Shown piece by piece: positions 18,133 to 26,827 of a stretch of DNA of 64,000 bases. The notes under the pieces are model-generated. The model saw only the letters and a list, made by a program, of their open reading frames with translations, was not told the origin of the DNA and ran no database searches. Each line of letters begins with the position of its first letter. Position 1 is the first letter of the stretch. Made by a program: the position numbers and the translations under genes. The stretch comes from Planctomycetaceae bacterium (lineage in GTDB: Bacteria; Planctomycetota; Planctomycetia; Pirellulales; UBA7805), in assembly GCA_902630355.1 (NCBI GenBank), contig CACOUL010000007.1, positions 48,265 through 112,264 on the forward strand, read 5' to 3'.

Positions 18133-19254
18133 ATGTCAGAAAACGGACTTCAACGAAGCGATGTGGAGGCGGTTCTCGCCGAGTTTAAGGACCCCGAGAC
18201 GGGGCGGAGTGTGACTCAACTCGAACAGATCCTTGAGCTCAAGATCGATGGTAATCGCTTGGCCATCACGCTCGGGCTGACATCCCACTCGGCTCCTATC
18301 TGGGAAGAGACACGTATTGAGCTGGCCACGTTGCTGCGGGAAAAGATTCCCAATCTCGCTGCGGTCGATATTTCGATCAGCGAACATCATCGGCCTCCTG
18401 TGAAACTCGGACAGGTTGGATTGACCGCCAAGAGTGTGATCGTGGTGGGGTCGGGTAAAGGTGGGGTAGGCAAAAGTACGGTGGCCGCAAGCCTGGCGAT
18501 CGGTCTCCAGCGAGCCGGATGCAAGGTGGGATTGATGGACGCCGATGTTTATGGGCCGAGTATTCCGCACCTCCTGGGGGCCTCGGGGCGGCCTGAAGTG
18601 ACCAAAAAGCAGATCGGCACGGATGAAGCAGGTAAGCCGATCGAGGCACAGCGGATTACACCGATTGATGTCGGCGGCATGAAAGTCATTTCTATCGGTT
18701 TTTTGGTCCCTCCTGATAAGGCCGTGATTTGGCGAGGCCCCATGTTGCATGGGTCGATCACCGGTTTTCTTCGTGATACAGAATGGGGCCCGCTCGACTA
18801 TCTGGTGATCGATATGCCTCCCGGTACGGGGGATGTTGCCTTAACGCTTTCGCAAACGTTACCGCCCACCGGTGCGGTGATTGTTTGCACGCCTCAGGAT
18901 GTGGCCCTGCTCGATGCAGTGAAGGCGATCCGCATGTTCCAGGAAGTGCGCATCCCGGTGCTTGGTTTAGTGGAGAACATGAGTTACTTCCACTGCCCCG
19001 ACAACGGCAAGCGATATAACATTTTTGGAAATGGAGGAGCGAAGGCGAAAGCCGAAGAACTCGAAGTTCCTTTTCTGGGAGAGATACCGATCAATATCCA
19101 GATGCGGATCAACGGTGACGAGGGCAACACGAAAGACAATTTCATGGTTCCCGAAGTTGCAACTCCTCTGGAAGAATTGTGTAAAAAGTTGGTTGCACAA
19201 TTAGCGGAAAACCATCAGGAGAAGCCACCCCTTCCGAGTTTGTCCGTGCTTTGA
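18133..19254 (+). CDS. Mrp/NBP35-family Fe-S carrier ATPase
   Basis: 373 residues. An N-terminal MIP18/DUF59 domain (1-90) is fused to a P-loop ATPase with VVGSGKGGVGKST (105-116) and the signature Lys for the deviant Walker A. VIDMPPGTGDVALTLSQTLP and the switch regions are intact. Family members carry Fe-S clusters to apoproteins. The cluster-binding CxxC, normally like CPHC, reads C288-P-D-N291, so the second Cys is missing. An intrinsic terminator follows at 19336. Confidence 0.9.
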   Translation: MSENGLQRSDVEAVLAEFKDPETGRSVTQLEQILELKIDGNRLAITLGLTSHSAPIWEETRIELATLLREKIPNLAAVDISISEHHRPPVKLGQVGLTAKSVIVVGSGKGGVGKSTVAASLAIGLQRAGCKVGLMDADVYGPSIPHLLGASGRPEVTKKQIGTDEAGKPIEAQRITPIDVGGMKVISIGFLVPPDKAVIWRGPMLHGSITGFLRDTEWGPLDYLVIDMPPGTGDVALTLSQTLPPTGAVIVCTPQDVALLDAVKAIRMFQEVRIPVLGLVENMSYFHCPDNGKRYNIFGNGGAKAKAEELEVPFLGEIPINIQMRINGDEGNTKDNFMVPEVATPLEELCKKLVAQLAENHQEKPPLPSLSVL

Positions 19255-19305
19255 ATGAAGCCGGCGCCGAATGAAGAACGCCTGGCTTCAACGACTGACC
19301 ACCAT

Positions 19306-19335
19306 GTGGGGTATTAAAAGGTGGGGTATTAAAAG
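19306..19335 (+). repeat. Tandem 15-bp duplication before the mrp terminator
   Basis: GTGGGGTATTAAAAG occurs twice in direct contact, at 19306-19320 and 19321-19335, immediately before the terminator stem. It looks like a replication-slippage duplication. Confidence 0.9.
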
Positions 19336-19369
19336 AAAAACCGCCCAGCCAGAGGCTGAGCGGTTTTTT
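19336..19369 (+). terminator. Intrinsic terminator after mrp
   Basis: AAAAACCGC...CAGCC pairs with GGCTG...GCGGTTTTTT around a 3-nt loop (AGA). The stem is flanked by an A tract and a T tract, so it may also work in the minus direction to end the lysine-rich gene at 19429. Confidence 0.85.
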
Positions 19370-19428
19370 ATTCGCATCGGCAGAAGAACGGATCGTTGAA
19401 CCGTCCGCCCGCCTTTTATGAAGAGAAA

Positions 19429-19660
19429 CTACCGCCTCTTCTTTTTGGCGGCCTTCTTCTTCTTTCTCTTTACGGCCTTCTTCTTCTTTTTGACGGCCTT
19501 CTTCTTTTTCTTCTTCTTTACGGCCTTCTTCTTTTTCTTGACGGCCTTTTTCTTCTTCTTTACGGCCTTCTTCTTTTTCTTGACGGCCTTCTTCTTCTTC
19601 TTTACAGCCTTCTTCTTACGCTTAGGCGCTGCCTTCTTCTTTTTGGCAGCTTTTCTCTTC
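19429..19660 (-). repeat. Homopurine repeat tract, 21-bp periodicity
   Basis: The plus strand of this stretch is almost all C and T with recurring TTCTTCTTT and ACGGCC blocks. The repeat encodes the lysine-rich protein. Such mirror-like polypurine tracts can adopt triplex DNA. Confidence 0.8.
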
Positions 19661-19671
19661 TTCTTAGCCAC
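19429..19671 (-). CDS. Lysine-repeat, histone H1-like protein
   Basis: 80 residues, made almost entirely of K, A, V, R and P. A degenerate 7-residue unit, AVKKKKK, is repeated about seven times after a head reading AKKKRKAAKKKKAAPKRKKK, ending KAAKKKRR. It resembles the C-terminal tail of histone H1 and bacterial H1-like proteins (HctB, AlgP type), so nucleoid binding is likely; this is inferred from composition. I set the start at GTG 19671, with GGAGG 6 nt upstream. The coding strand is nearly pure purine, with 21-bp repeats prone to slippage. Confidence 0.75.
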   Translation of the reverse strand: MAKKKRKAAKKKKAAPKRKKKAVKKKKKAVKKKKKAVKKKKKAVKKKKKAVKKKKKKKAVKKKKKAVKRKKKKAAKKKRR

Positions 19672-19796
19672 AGTTCGTCCTCCGTATAAAGTTCTGAGTG
19701 AGATCCGTCTCGACATCGCCCTTACGGAGAGCGTTGTCCATCACGTGTCCCACCATGACTAAGAGCCACTCTCCTGAGGATCACACTAGAGGCAAG

Positions 19797-19816
19797 ACAC
19801 TCAAACCATTGAGTGT
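19797..19816. promoter_or_regulatory. Dyad upstream of the lysine-rich gene
   Basis: ACACTCA and TGAGTGT form a perfect 7-bp inverted repeat with a 6-nt spacer, 126 bp before the GTG start. It could be an operator or a hairpin in the leader. Confidence 0.35.
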
Positions 19817-20573
19817 GTAGACAACAAGTGAAGCCCACCGTGGCTCATCAACCCTAAAACCTAAAACAAGTGAAGTTAAATTTATATCAACAAATGAGAA
19901 TTTAACTTTCGAATGGGATTTTCTCTATCTATTTCAGTGCGTCAAGACCTTCTTGCAAAAAAAATCAAACTTTTGTTGCTGCGCGGCAACGATTGTGGCG
20001 GTTTGATTTTTGTGAGGGCGCATTGAACCGTCTTCGTCAATCGCGATGTCAATCGAGTCGTTCCGTTGTCGGATCATTGATCGCATCATGCGGCGTCGTT
20101 CTGGGTAATGTCCATCAGATATGTTCGATGGGTTCCGCCGTTTACTGAACACGGTATCTGAAAAATGATTAAAACTTCGCATTTTTCTTGATTTTCACCT
20201 GCATCGATTCCTGGCACATCCGATTGTGATGCGGTGTGAATATATCGAAAAACACAAATCCAAACGGTCGGTATGTGTCCTGATAGCAACCGTCGGGGTG
20301 CGTCATCGAGTCATTTCTCTCTCTCTTTCTCGTTTGCCGAGGGGCTTGTAGGAGGCCAACGCGGCACCGTGAGGGGTAAGAAAAAAATCCGAAATTTTTT
20401 TGTGTCTGCATTCGCATTTTTTACCACAACCGATGTTTTTGCGTCCGAAAAACGGTACCACCGATATCGCAATCCTTCTTTCTCCGATTTTCAAGTGTCA
20501 GGTAAGACAAAAAAGCGCGCCATGACTCGGTCGGTTTCAATTCACAGGTTGCTGTGTGGGGAAACTCCGCCAG
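19817..20573. other. AT-rich intergenic region with a nested inverted repeat
   Basis: No convincing gene in about 750 bp; open frames here are short, overlap each other and resemble nothing. An 11-bp inverted repeat (AAAAATCAAAC at 19960-19970 with GTTTGATTTTT at 20001-20011) encloses a smaller hairpin (GTTGC/GCAAC, 19974-19990). Further A and T runs occur at 20380-20432 (GGTAA..A6 facing T6..TTACC). The base composition is visibly lower in GC than the neighbouring genes. Confidence 0.6.
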
Positions 20574-21326
20574 CTACCACGATCTTCCGCCGCCGTATCC
20601 GCCCCCACCGGAAAAGTGCTGCAATAGCGTGTAGTTGGTGTAGGCAAGGTAGCCGAACATGAAGGCGAGGTAGATTTCACCTTGAAACGCGCTAAAAACC
20701 GCGACGCCGCCGGCCATGGCGATCGAAATCCAAAGTGATTGCGCGATGCCCTGCGCGCGATTGGCAAGGAGGCATAGTTCTCGCATGATCTGCCCCCCGT
20801 CGAGTGGATAGATCGGCAGAAGATTCAAAAGACCCCAGAAGATATTGATGAACCACAGGAAACCGATGATTTGGTTCAGATTTCCATTTTCGAAACCAAC
20901 AAACGATATCCACGGTCTGGCGACTCCGTTGGGAAGCAGTTGTACCGGGTGGCCGCTGGCCTGCACGATCGCCATCACCAGGGCGATAAATAAAAATCCG
21001 GCTCCTGGCCCGGCAAGCGAGATAAGGATTTGACTGCGGGCGTCGTGCCGCGTCGGTTGATAGGAAGCGAGTCCGCCGAACCCGTAGAGCGTGATCCAGG
21101 GCCGCCATCCGTGGGAGAGGGCTGCGGCTGCATGCCCCAGTTCGTGGATCAGGATTGAGACGAACACGCACCCCACCCAGATGAGCAATTCGGCGGGAGT
21201 TGTCTCGGCACCTCCGCCGAGCCCCAACAGTACGACCACCAGCCAGAAAAAGGGATGGACCCGTACGGGAATCCCCAAGATTTGAAAGCGAAGGTCATAT
21301 TGGGTTTGGGGAGGTTCGCCGAGCAT
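20574..21326 (-). CDS. Site-2 protease-like M50 membrane metallopeptidase
   Basis: 250 residues with about six membrane segments. The zinc motif HELGH (about residues 61-65) and the third ligand in NLLPIYPLDGG are intact, so catalysis within the membrane is expected. The family cleaves membrane-bound regulators or precursors. The protein ends in a Gly-rich tail (GGGGYGGGRSW). I chose the ATG at 21326; a TTG three codons upstream is also possible. It lies 60 bp downstream of lpxB, on the same strand. Confidence 0.88.
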   Translation of the reverse strand: MLGEPPQTQYDLRFQILGIPVRVHPFFWLVVVLLGLGGGAETTPAELLIWVGCVFVSILIHELGHAAAALSHGWRPWITLYGFGGLASYQPTRHDARSQILISLAGPGAGFLFIALVMAIVQASGHPVQLLPNGVARPWISFVGFENGNLNQIIGFLWFINIFWGLLNLLPIYPLDGGQIMRELCLLANRAQGIAQSLWISIAMAGGVAVFSAFQGEIYLAFMFGYLAYTNYTLLQHFSGGGGYGGGRSW

Positions 21327-21386
21327 TGTTTCCAAGAGCGGTGTTCATGAAGGAAGGGAAAGACGCATGCAATGAACTGCCCGATT

Positions 21387-22655
21387 TTATCCGGCCATTG
21401 CGGAATCAAACCGGTGTGTTGCTTTCCGGGATTTCTGAAAGTGAGGCTGCGGTTGCGAAGGTTGGGCCGGCAACTGCTGGAGGATGTACTGGGCTGCCCG
21501 TTCGGAGGCCCCTCCGTGTGCAACCTCACCACGAATCGTTTGCAGCTGGCTCCGGCAACGTTCGTGCGCCTCCTCGTCGGTGAGCCAACGGATGAGATGT
21601 TGGGCGATTTGTGGTGATTTATCGCGACACGACACAAATTCGGGAAAGGGAACGTCCCAGTCACTTTGATCGGAGTCGAGGTGACGCGGGCGATCGGCAA
21701 AAGGTTCATCCGCAAGCATGTTAACGAGCGTAATATACTTGACCCGAAATTGCAGCAGGGGCGAGATTGATTTGATGAGGGCGTAAACCCAACCGGGTAC
21801 CCAGTAAAGAATGACCGTGGGTTTCTGATGGTAAAGCAGTTCTAGCGATACCGATCCAGAGCAGGCCATCGTACAGCGGCTGGCGTGAATCAATTCCCCC
21901 GTGCGGCCCACATGCACTTCGATCGATTGTCCCATTTGCGCGATTAAGGCCCGGGCCCACTCGGCCTGAGAAGGTTTGAATCCTGCCACGGCAAAGCGGG
22001 CGGTCGGAATTGCCTCGCCGACGAGTTGGGCCGCCTTGAGAAACCAGGTCAAGTTGCGCCGCACCTCTTGCGTGCGGGATCCGGGTAAAATAGTGACGAG
22101 AGGACCTTCTTCCTGTTGAAGCCGATCGACAAAGGATTGGTCGAGCGTCTCATCGTGCAACTGGTCGAAATACGGGTGCCCGACGAAGGTCGCATTGCAA
22201 CCCCGGTTGCGAAACCACTCTTCCTCGAACGGAAGCTTGCAAAGCACATGGTCGACCAAGCGGCGCATTTTGTTGACCCGCCACGGTGCCCATGCCCAGA
22301 TTTGTGGTGTGCCATAGTAGAACACCGGAATTCCGTGGGCTTTCGCGCGACGGGCAATCCACCAATTGAATCCCGGGTAGTCGATCAGGACGACCGCGTC
22401 CGGACGGTGGTGTCGAAAGTAACGGTCGGCACGGGAGACGAGTTTCCAGAAAGAGGCGAGGTGGACAAAGACTTGAACGATACCCATCACCGCCAATCGG
22501 GTGAGATCTTCGTGAAGTTGACAGCCGGCCCTCGCCATTCGGGGGCCGCCGTAGCCGACAAACTCGATATCCGGCCTTTCCCGACGCAATCGATCGATAA
22601 GGTTTGCTCCATGCAGATCGCCGCTCGGTTCTCCGACAGAAAAAAAGATTTTCAT
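21387..22655 (-). CDS. lpxB: Lipid-A-disaccharide synthase
   Basis: 422 residues, GT-B fold (family GT19). It condenses UDP-2,3-diacylglucosamine with lipid X to make the lipid A disaccharide at the inner membrane. The opening FFSVGEPSGDLHGANLI, then FVGYGGPRMARAGC, VLIDYPGFNWWIARRAK, YYGTPQIWAWAPWRVNKMR and ILPGSRTQEV are all family signatures. The length is slightly above the usual 380 because of a C-terminal Gln/Pro-rich tail (LPAQPSQPQPHFQ). Together with lpxK and hldE it supports an LPS-bearing outer membrane. Confidence 0.95.
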   Translation of the reverse strand: MKIFFSVGEPSGDLHGANLIDRLRRERPDIEFVGYGGPRMARAGCQLHEDLTRLAVMGIVQVFVHLASFWKLVSRADRYFRHHRPDAVVLIDYPGFNWWIARRAKAHGIPVFYYGTPQIWAWAPWRVNKMRRLVDHVLCKLPFEEEWFRNRGCNATFVGHPYFDQLHDETLDQSFVDRLQQEEGPLVTILPGSRTQEVRRNLTWFLKAAQLVGEAIPTARFAVAGFKPSQAEWARALIAQMGQSIEVHVGRTGELIHASRCTMACSGSVSLELLYHQKPTVILYWVPGWVYALIKSISPLLQFRVKYITLVNMLADEPFADRPRHLDSDQSDWDVPFPEFVSCRDKSPQIAQHLIRWLTDEEAHERCRSQLQTIRGEVAHGGASERAAQYILQQLPAQPSQPQPHFQKSRKATHRFDSAMAG

Positions 22656-22865
22656 GTCACTGCCATTTTCACGAAACGTTCAGAGTAATCTCCCCCGGCG
22701 GATGGAAGAGAGCCAAGTATGGCAAAACCGATCGGAACGACAAAGAGCATCTTCGCATTCTCCCGGAGCGCAAGAATCGAAGCAGGGGAAACCTGCGATC
22801 GGTCAAAAAAACGCTGCCCGGCACCATGAAAGAAGGACACGATGCCCAGTGACCGGATGATTGAC

Positions 22866-23624
22866 TCACTTGGGCTGTTTCGAGTTTCGGTACCTGTCGG
22901 TCGAGGGCCGCTTGGGGGCCGCGGTTTTGGCTTTACTTTTCTCGAGCCGACGAGAACTCTTTTCGATTAACGATTCACTGGTTTGTGTCTGTAACTGGAC
23001 GTCCAATCTGCCGCTTTCTAACTCGGTGGTTGTTTTTGCCCCGTGTTCCCGTAGTAATTTTTCGATTTCTTGCATCGCTGCAAGTTCTAGTCGTTGTCTC
23101 TGTTCGTCGCTCGCCCCCCGGCTTCGCTTGACGCGATGCGCTAGCAACGTGGTCTTACCGACTGCCAGATCGAGTGGGGTTTGCTGTAATCCGTCCAAAA
23201 TATTGGGATCGGCACTTTTTTGAAGTAACAATTGGAGGAACGGAAGTTGGCTGCGACTTACCGCAACGTGAAGCGGTCGAGGCCCACTTTCATCGGCCGG
23301 AACTGCTGCTCCGTTCACGTCAGCACCCAAACTGATCAGTAGCTCTCCCATGGCAACGCGACCCTGAAATGCAGCGAGGTGGAGTGGAGGCAGCCCTCCT
23401 TCAATCGGCGCATTCGGATCCAAGCCACCATTGATCAAGAGTTGCGCTTCGTCAGCGTCATCGTGTTCGATGGCCGAGGCGAGCGATAATTGGCGTGAAA
23501 GTGCGTTGGCCGGAAGATCGAAAAGGTCTTGCTCCGGCGGTTTTTCACATCCGATACACCCGAACAGGGCAGTCGCACACAGTATCGCGATCAAGCGTGA
23601 GAGAGTGGAGTCGGTTTGAGACAC
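22866..23624 (-). CDS. Ankyrin-repeat lipoprotein
   Basis: 252 residues from a GTG at 23624. The N-terminus (SQTDSTLSRLIAILCATALFGCIGCEK) is a lipoprotein signal with a Cys after LFGCIG. Three to four ankyrin repeats follow (PPLHLAAFQGRVAMGELLISLGADVN, RPLHVAVSRSQLPFLQLLLQ, TPLDLAVGKT are partial matches), then a charged C-terminal region (EKSSRRLEKSKAK). It probably mediates protein binding in the envelope. The start is uncertain; the frame is open to 23777. It is divergent from the OmpA-like gene. Confidence 0.75.
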   Translation of the reverse strand: MSQTDSTLSRLIAILCATALFGCIGCEKPPEQDLFDLPANALSRQLSLASAIEHDDADEAQLLINGGLDPNAPIEGGLPPLHLAAFQGRVAMGELLISLGADVNGAAVPADESGPRPLHVAVSRSQLPFLQLLLQKSADPNILDGLQQTPLDLAVGKTTLLAHRVKRSRGASDEQRQRLELAAMQEIEKLLREHGAKTTTELESGRLDVQLQTQTSESLIEKSSRRLEKSKAKTAAPKRPSTDRYRNSKQPK

Positions 23625-23970
23625 GGGGATGTTGAGGGATGAAGGTAAAGACAGTGCGTTGGAAAAGGGGCGTTGCAAGCGGTTATTATGCGGTGAGCGG
23701 ACACAAGATGCCATTGGTCGTCTCATCCGTGTATTTCTTCGTATATTTCTCGATCCATCTGTGAGGATTCTCGCCATGGAGCGAAAACGGTTCGAGTGGA
23801 CAAATAGGCATCGATCGACTGCAGCGGTTTATCCACTGCTCGATAGGCTCTCTGGCAGCTTGCCCCGATTTGGCGGCTTTTTTTCTTTCGCTGGGCGGGT
23901 TCTAAGTGAAATCTATTCTTTCCCTATTTTATCCTATTTTCCCACTTCCCGTCTCGGGTGCGATCTGATC

Positions 23971-23999
23971 TTGTCGGGTCGATTTTCCGCTGCTACCAT
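23971..23999 (+). promoter_or_regulatory. Extended -10 promoter for the OmpA-like gene
   Basis: TTGTCG (23971-23976), 17-nt spacer, TACCAT (23994-23999) preceded by TGC. It leaves a leader of about 80 nt to the ATG at 24088. The rest of the 23625-24087 gap shows short repeats of CCTATTTT near 23930 and no gene. Confidence 0.5.
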
Positions 24000-24087
24000 C
24001 CCGCCGCATTTTTCGGAGTCTGAGTCGTTGGGCGTTTGGCGTGCTTGTCCTTACTCCTCACCGGCCCGGGATCACATCGCAGTGGGT

Positions 24088-25167
24088 ATGCATTTGAAAG
24101 CAAATTGCATTGATCATCGTTTCTCGCTGAAGGTTTCCGTGCGGACGCTGCTGCTTGTCGCGTTTGCTATGGGGCTTACGGGCTGTTCGCGCGATGGCAG
24201 CCTGACCAATCCCTTTGCTTTTTCGCAGGCGAATCGTGACGATCGCGTACCCTCCGGCTCGCCGGCTCAGCAGGTTGCGCAATTGGAGCAGTGGCGACGA
24301 GAATCCGAGCTTGAGGTGAAGCAACTTCGCCAAAGCGTTGCCAGTTTGACGGAAAAGAATCAGCTGCTGCAAACTCAAATGACCAATGCGCAGCGGCATG
24401 CTCAGTTACAGGATCAGCATCTGAAGAGCGTGAGTGATCGTTTGACTTCCACAACGACAGAACTGGCTCGAACTCAGGTTCAAAATCAGGGGAGTTCGCA
24501 GGATGCGGCCTCTTTAAATAAATTAAATCAAGAGAAAGAGCGACAGTTGGCCGCTGCTCGACAGAGCGTTCAAAAGCTTCAGCAGCAAGTTCAGGAATCG
24601 AACGAGCAACTGCAGGCTGTTCAGTCTCAGCTCGCCCAGAGTGAGTCGCGGGCCCAGGAAGCACAACGTTCGGTTGAGCACCTCACGGCTTCGAATCGGC
24701 AAAGAGGAGGGGCTACGATTCGTCCCAATCAAAATCTGAAAATCGTCACTTTGCCCACCGATCAGGCAACAATCGAGCGAGATGGTAGCGTGATTCGCGT
24801 CCGATTGCTCTCCGAGGTGTTTTTCAATCCGAATACGGCGCAGATCCGCACCGGCTCAACAGCGGTCCTTGAGCAATTGGGAGAGGTCCTCGCGCGGGCA
24901 TACCCGAATCAACGAGTCGGTGTCGAGGGTCATTCCGCTCCCGTAAAGGCGGACGACGGCACGTGGCGCAACGAACACCACTTCTCTTCGGCCCAGGCGA
25001 TGGCGGTCTACGAATTTTTTCTCACCCAATCGGTTTTCCGCAGCGATCAGATGTTTATCGTGGGACACGGCGCAAATCATCCCGTTTATTCATCTGCCAC
25101 CGATGCGGGACGACGCGGTAACGATCGGGTGGAAATTGTGATCTATCCGGATGCGATCGGCAGCTAG
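24088..25167 (+). CDS. OmpA-family lipoprotein with coiled coil
   Basis: 359 residues. A signal peptide with lipobox (LLLVAFAMGLTGCSR) leads to a Gln-rich heptad-like coiled coil (about 65-210, for example LEQWRRESELEVKQLRQSV). The C-terminal OmpA/MotB peptidoglycan-binding domain reads VFFNPNTAQIRTGSTAVLEQLGEVL, then VEGHSAPVKADDG, and ends RRGNDRVEIVIYP. It probably anchors the outer membrane to the cell wall, implying peptidoglycan in this organism. The ATG at 24088 was chosen because the signal peptide starts there; upstream frame to 23629 is not coding-like. Confidence 0.85.
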   Translation: MHLKANCIDHRFSLKVSVRTLLLVAFAMGLTGCSRDGSLTNPFAFSQANRDDRVPSGSPAQQVAQLEQWRRESELEVKQLRQSVASLTEKNQLLQTQMTNAQRHAQLQDQHLKSVSDRLTSTTTELARTQVQNQGSSQDAASLNKLNQEKERQLAAARQSVQKLQQQVQESNEQLQAVQSQLAQSESRAQEAQRSVEHLTASNRQRGGATIRPNQNLKIVTLPTDQATIERDGSVIRVRLLSEVFFNPNTAQIRTGSTAVLEQLGEVLARAYPNQRVGVEGHSAPVKADDGTWRNEHHFSSAQAMAVYEFFLTQSVFRSDQMFIVGHGANHPVYSSATDAGRRGNDRVEIVIYPDAIGS

Positions 25168-25272
25168 TCGACTCACTCTCGCATCGTGCTGGCCCGCTCT
25201 GACTGGCATGTGTCATCGTGGTATCCTACATTACGTCCTGAGCGGGACGACCGTCTTTCAAGCGGGTATCAG

Positions 25273-25887
25273 ATGATTGCAATAATCGATTATCAAATGG
25301 GTAATCTTCGCAGCGTACAACGTGCGGTTGAGCGTGCGGGTTACGAAGGGATTGTGACCGATGATCCGCACGCGCTCGATCGAGCAGAGAAGATTATTTT
25401 GCCTGGTGTAGGCGCCTTTGCCGATGCCATGCAACAGTTGGACGAGCGCAATCTGATTGAACCGATTCAGGCGGCTGCCAAGGAAGGAAAGCCTCTTTTG
25501 GGCATCTGTCTCGGCTTGCAGCTCTTGTTTGACACGAGCCACGAAAACGGCTGTCATCGGGGTTTGGCGATCGTTGCAGGCGAAGTGGTTCCCTTCGAAG
25601 GTTTACCGCCGAGTTACAAGATTCCGCATATGGGTTGGAATCAGTTGGAAACCGTAAAACCCTCACCGCTGTTGGAAGGCATCCCCCACGGTGCAAACTT
25701 TTACTTTGTGCATTCGTATTATGTCGTTCCGGAAGACACCGACATCGTGGTCACGAGAACCGACTACCATCGCCCCTTTGTTTCGATGATCGGCAGCAAG
25801 AACATCTTCGCTACGCAATTCCATCCCGAAAAGAGTCAGCAGCTCGGGTTGCAGATGCTTTGCAACTTCGCGCGGCTCAAATCTTAG
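25273..25887 (+). CDS. hisH: Imidazole glycerol phosphate synthase, glutaminase subunit
   Basis: 204 residues, class I glutamine amidotransferase. It supplies ammonia to HisF for histidine synthesis. The start IAIIDYQMGNLRSV, the oxyanion region ILPGVGAF, the nucleophile Cys in LGICLGLQLLF, and the His-Glu pair in TQFHPEKSQ form a complete catalytic triad. The ATG at 25273 was preferred over upstream in-frame codons back to 25186. hisA follows 142 bp later; hisF is not in the window. Confidence 0.95.
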   Translation: MIAIIDYQMGNLRSVQRAVERAGYEGIVTDDPHALDRAEKIILPGVGAFADAMQQLDERNLIEPIQAAAKEGKPLLGICLGLQLLFDTSHENGCHRGLAIVAGEVVPFEGLPPSYKIPHMGWNQLETVKPSPLLEGIPHGANFYFVHSYYVVPEDTDIVVTRTDYHRPFVSMIGSKNIFATQFHPEKSQQLGLQMLCNFARLKS

Positions 25888-26029
25888 TGTCTCGAAGACT
25901 TTATCGGTGAGCGCGTCGCTCGGGGCCGACTTGAAGGTTGGGGGTTTCTGTGGGATATTTACGGTGAACCGAGTGGGTGGCGATCCAGATGAGGGGATTG
26001 CCGTTTTGAATGTACAGTGAGGGTGCGCT

Positions 26030-26770
26030 GTGGCAGAGCGGTTTGAAGTTTGGCCCGCAATTGATCTTCGTGGAGGTCGTTGTGTGAGGCTGGTGCAGGG
26101 CGACTATCAGCAAGAAACCGTCTACGGAGAAGACCCAGTCGCGGTCGCACAGCGTTGGCAGGATGGGGGGGCAGGTTTCTTACACATCGTCGATCTCGAC
26201 GGTGCCCGCAGCGGGCAGCCGGTGAATCGAGAGGCGATCAAAGCGATTGCCGAGGCAACACAACTCACGCTTCAGGTGGGTGGTGGAATCCGCGATGAGG
26301 CGAGAGTTCAGGACCTCATCGCCTTGGGTGTGTCGCGGTTGGTGCTCGGAACCCAGGCAATCAAGCAACCGGAGTGGTTTAAGACGATGTGCGAGCGATA
26401 CCCCGGGCAGCTGGTTCTGGGTATCGATGCCCGCGATGGATTTGCCGCCACCGACGGGTGGCTCGATCTGAGTCAGTGCCGTGCAACCGAGTTGGCCAGT
26501 ACGTTTGTTGATGCGCCTTTGGCGGCGGTGGTCTACACGGATATTGCGACCGACGGCATGCTCAGTGGACCCAACTTTACGGCCTTACGGCAATTGCGGG
26601 ACATTGTCACAGTCCCTTTGATTGCATCGGGAGGCATCCATTCGGTGGAAGATATCCAGCGGCTGGTAGAGCTACCGGTCGATGGGTGTATCGTGGGGAA
26701 GGCGTTGTACGAGGGACGTCTCTCAATCGAGGAGGCCTTGGGGGCCGCACAAATTGGTTTGAGTGAATAA
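26030..26770 (+). CDS. hisA: Phosphoribosylformimino-5-aminoimidazole carboxamide ribotide isomerase
   Basis: 246 residues, TIM barrel. It isomerises ProFAR to PRFAR just before the HisH/HisF step. The catalytic Asp is in WPAIDLRGGRCVRL and the second in YTDIATDGMLSGPN. Phosphate-binding GGGIRDE and IASGGIHSVED are present. The GTG start at 26030 has GAGGGTG upstream. It is in the same direction as hisH, so both belong to one pathway block. Confidence 0.94.
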   Translation: MAERFEVWPAIDLRGGRCVRLVQGDYQQETVYGEDPVAVAQRWQDGGAGFLHIVDLDGARSGQPVNREAIKAIAEATQLTLQVGGGIRDEARVQDLIALGVSRLVLGTQAIKQPEWFKTMCERYPGQLVLGIDARDGFAATDGWLDLSQCRATELASTFVDAPLAAVVYTDIATDGMLSGPNFTALRQLRDIVTVPLIASGGIHSVEDIQRLVELPVDGCIVGKALYEGRLSIEEALGAAQIGLSE

Positions 26771-26827
26771 ATGATTTTGCCGGAATAATGACGGCAAGCA
26801 TCGGGATTTACATTAAGGATTTTGAAA

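Noticed and set aside
19429-19671. CRISPR-like or VNTR array
   Set aside because: The repeats are contiguous coding units of an open frame with a good ribosome binding site, without spacers.
19934-20182. 82-codon minus-strand open frame in the AT-rich gap
   Set aside because: No ribosome binding site, overlaps inverted repeats, no recognisable pattern; the same is true of open frames at 20169-20417 and 20273-20662.
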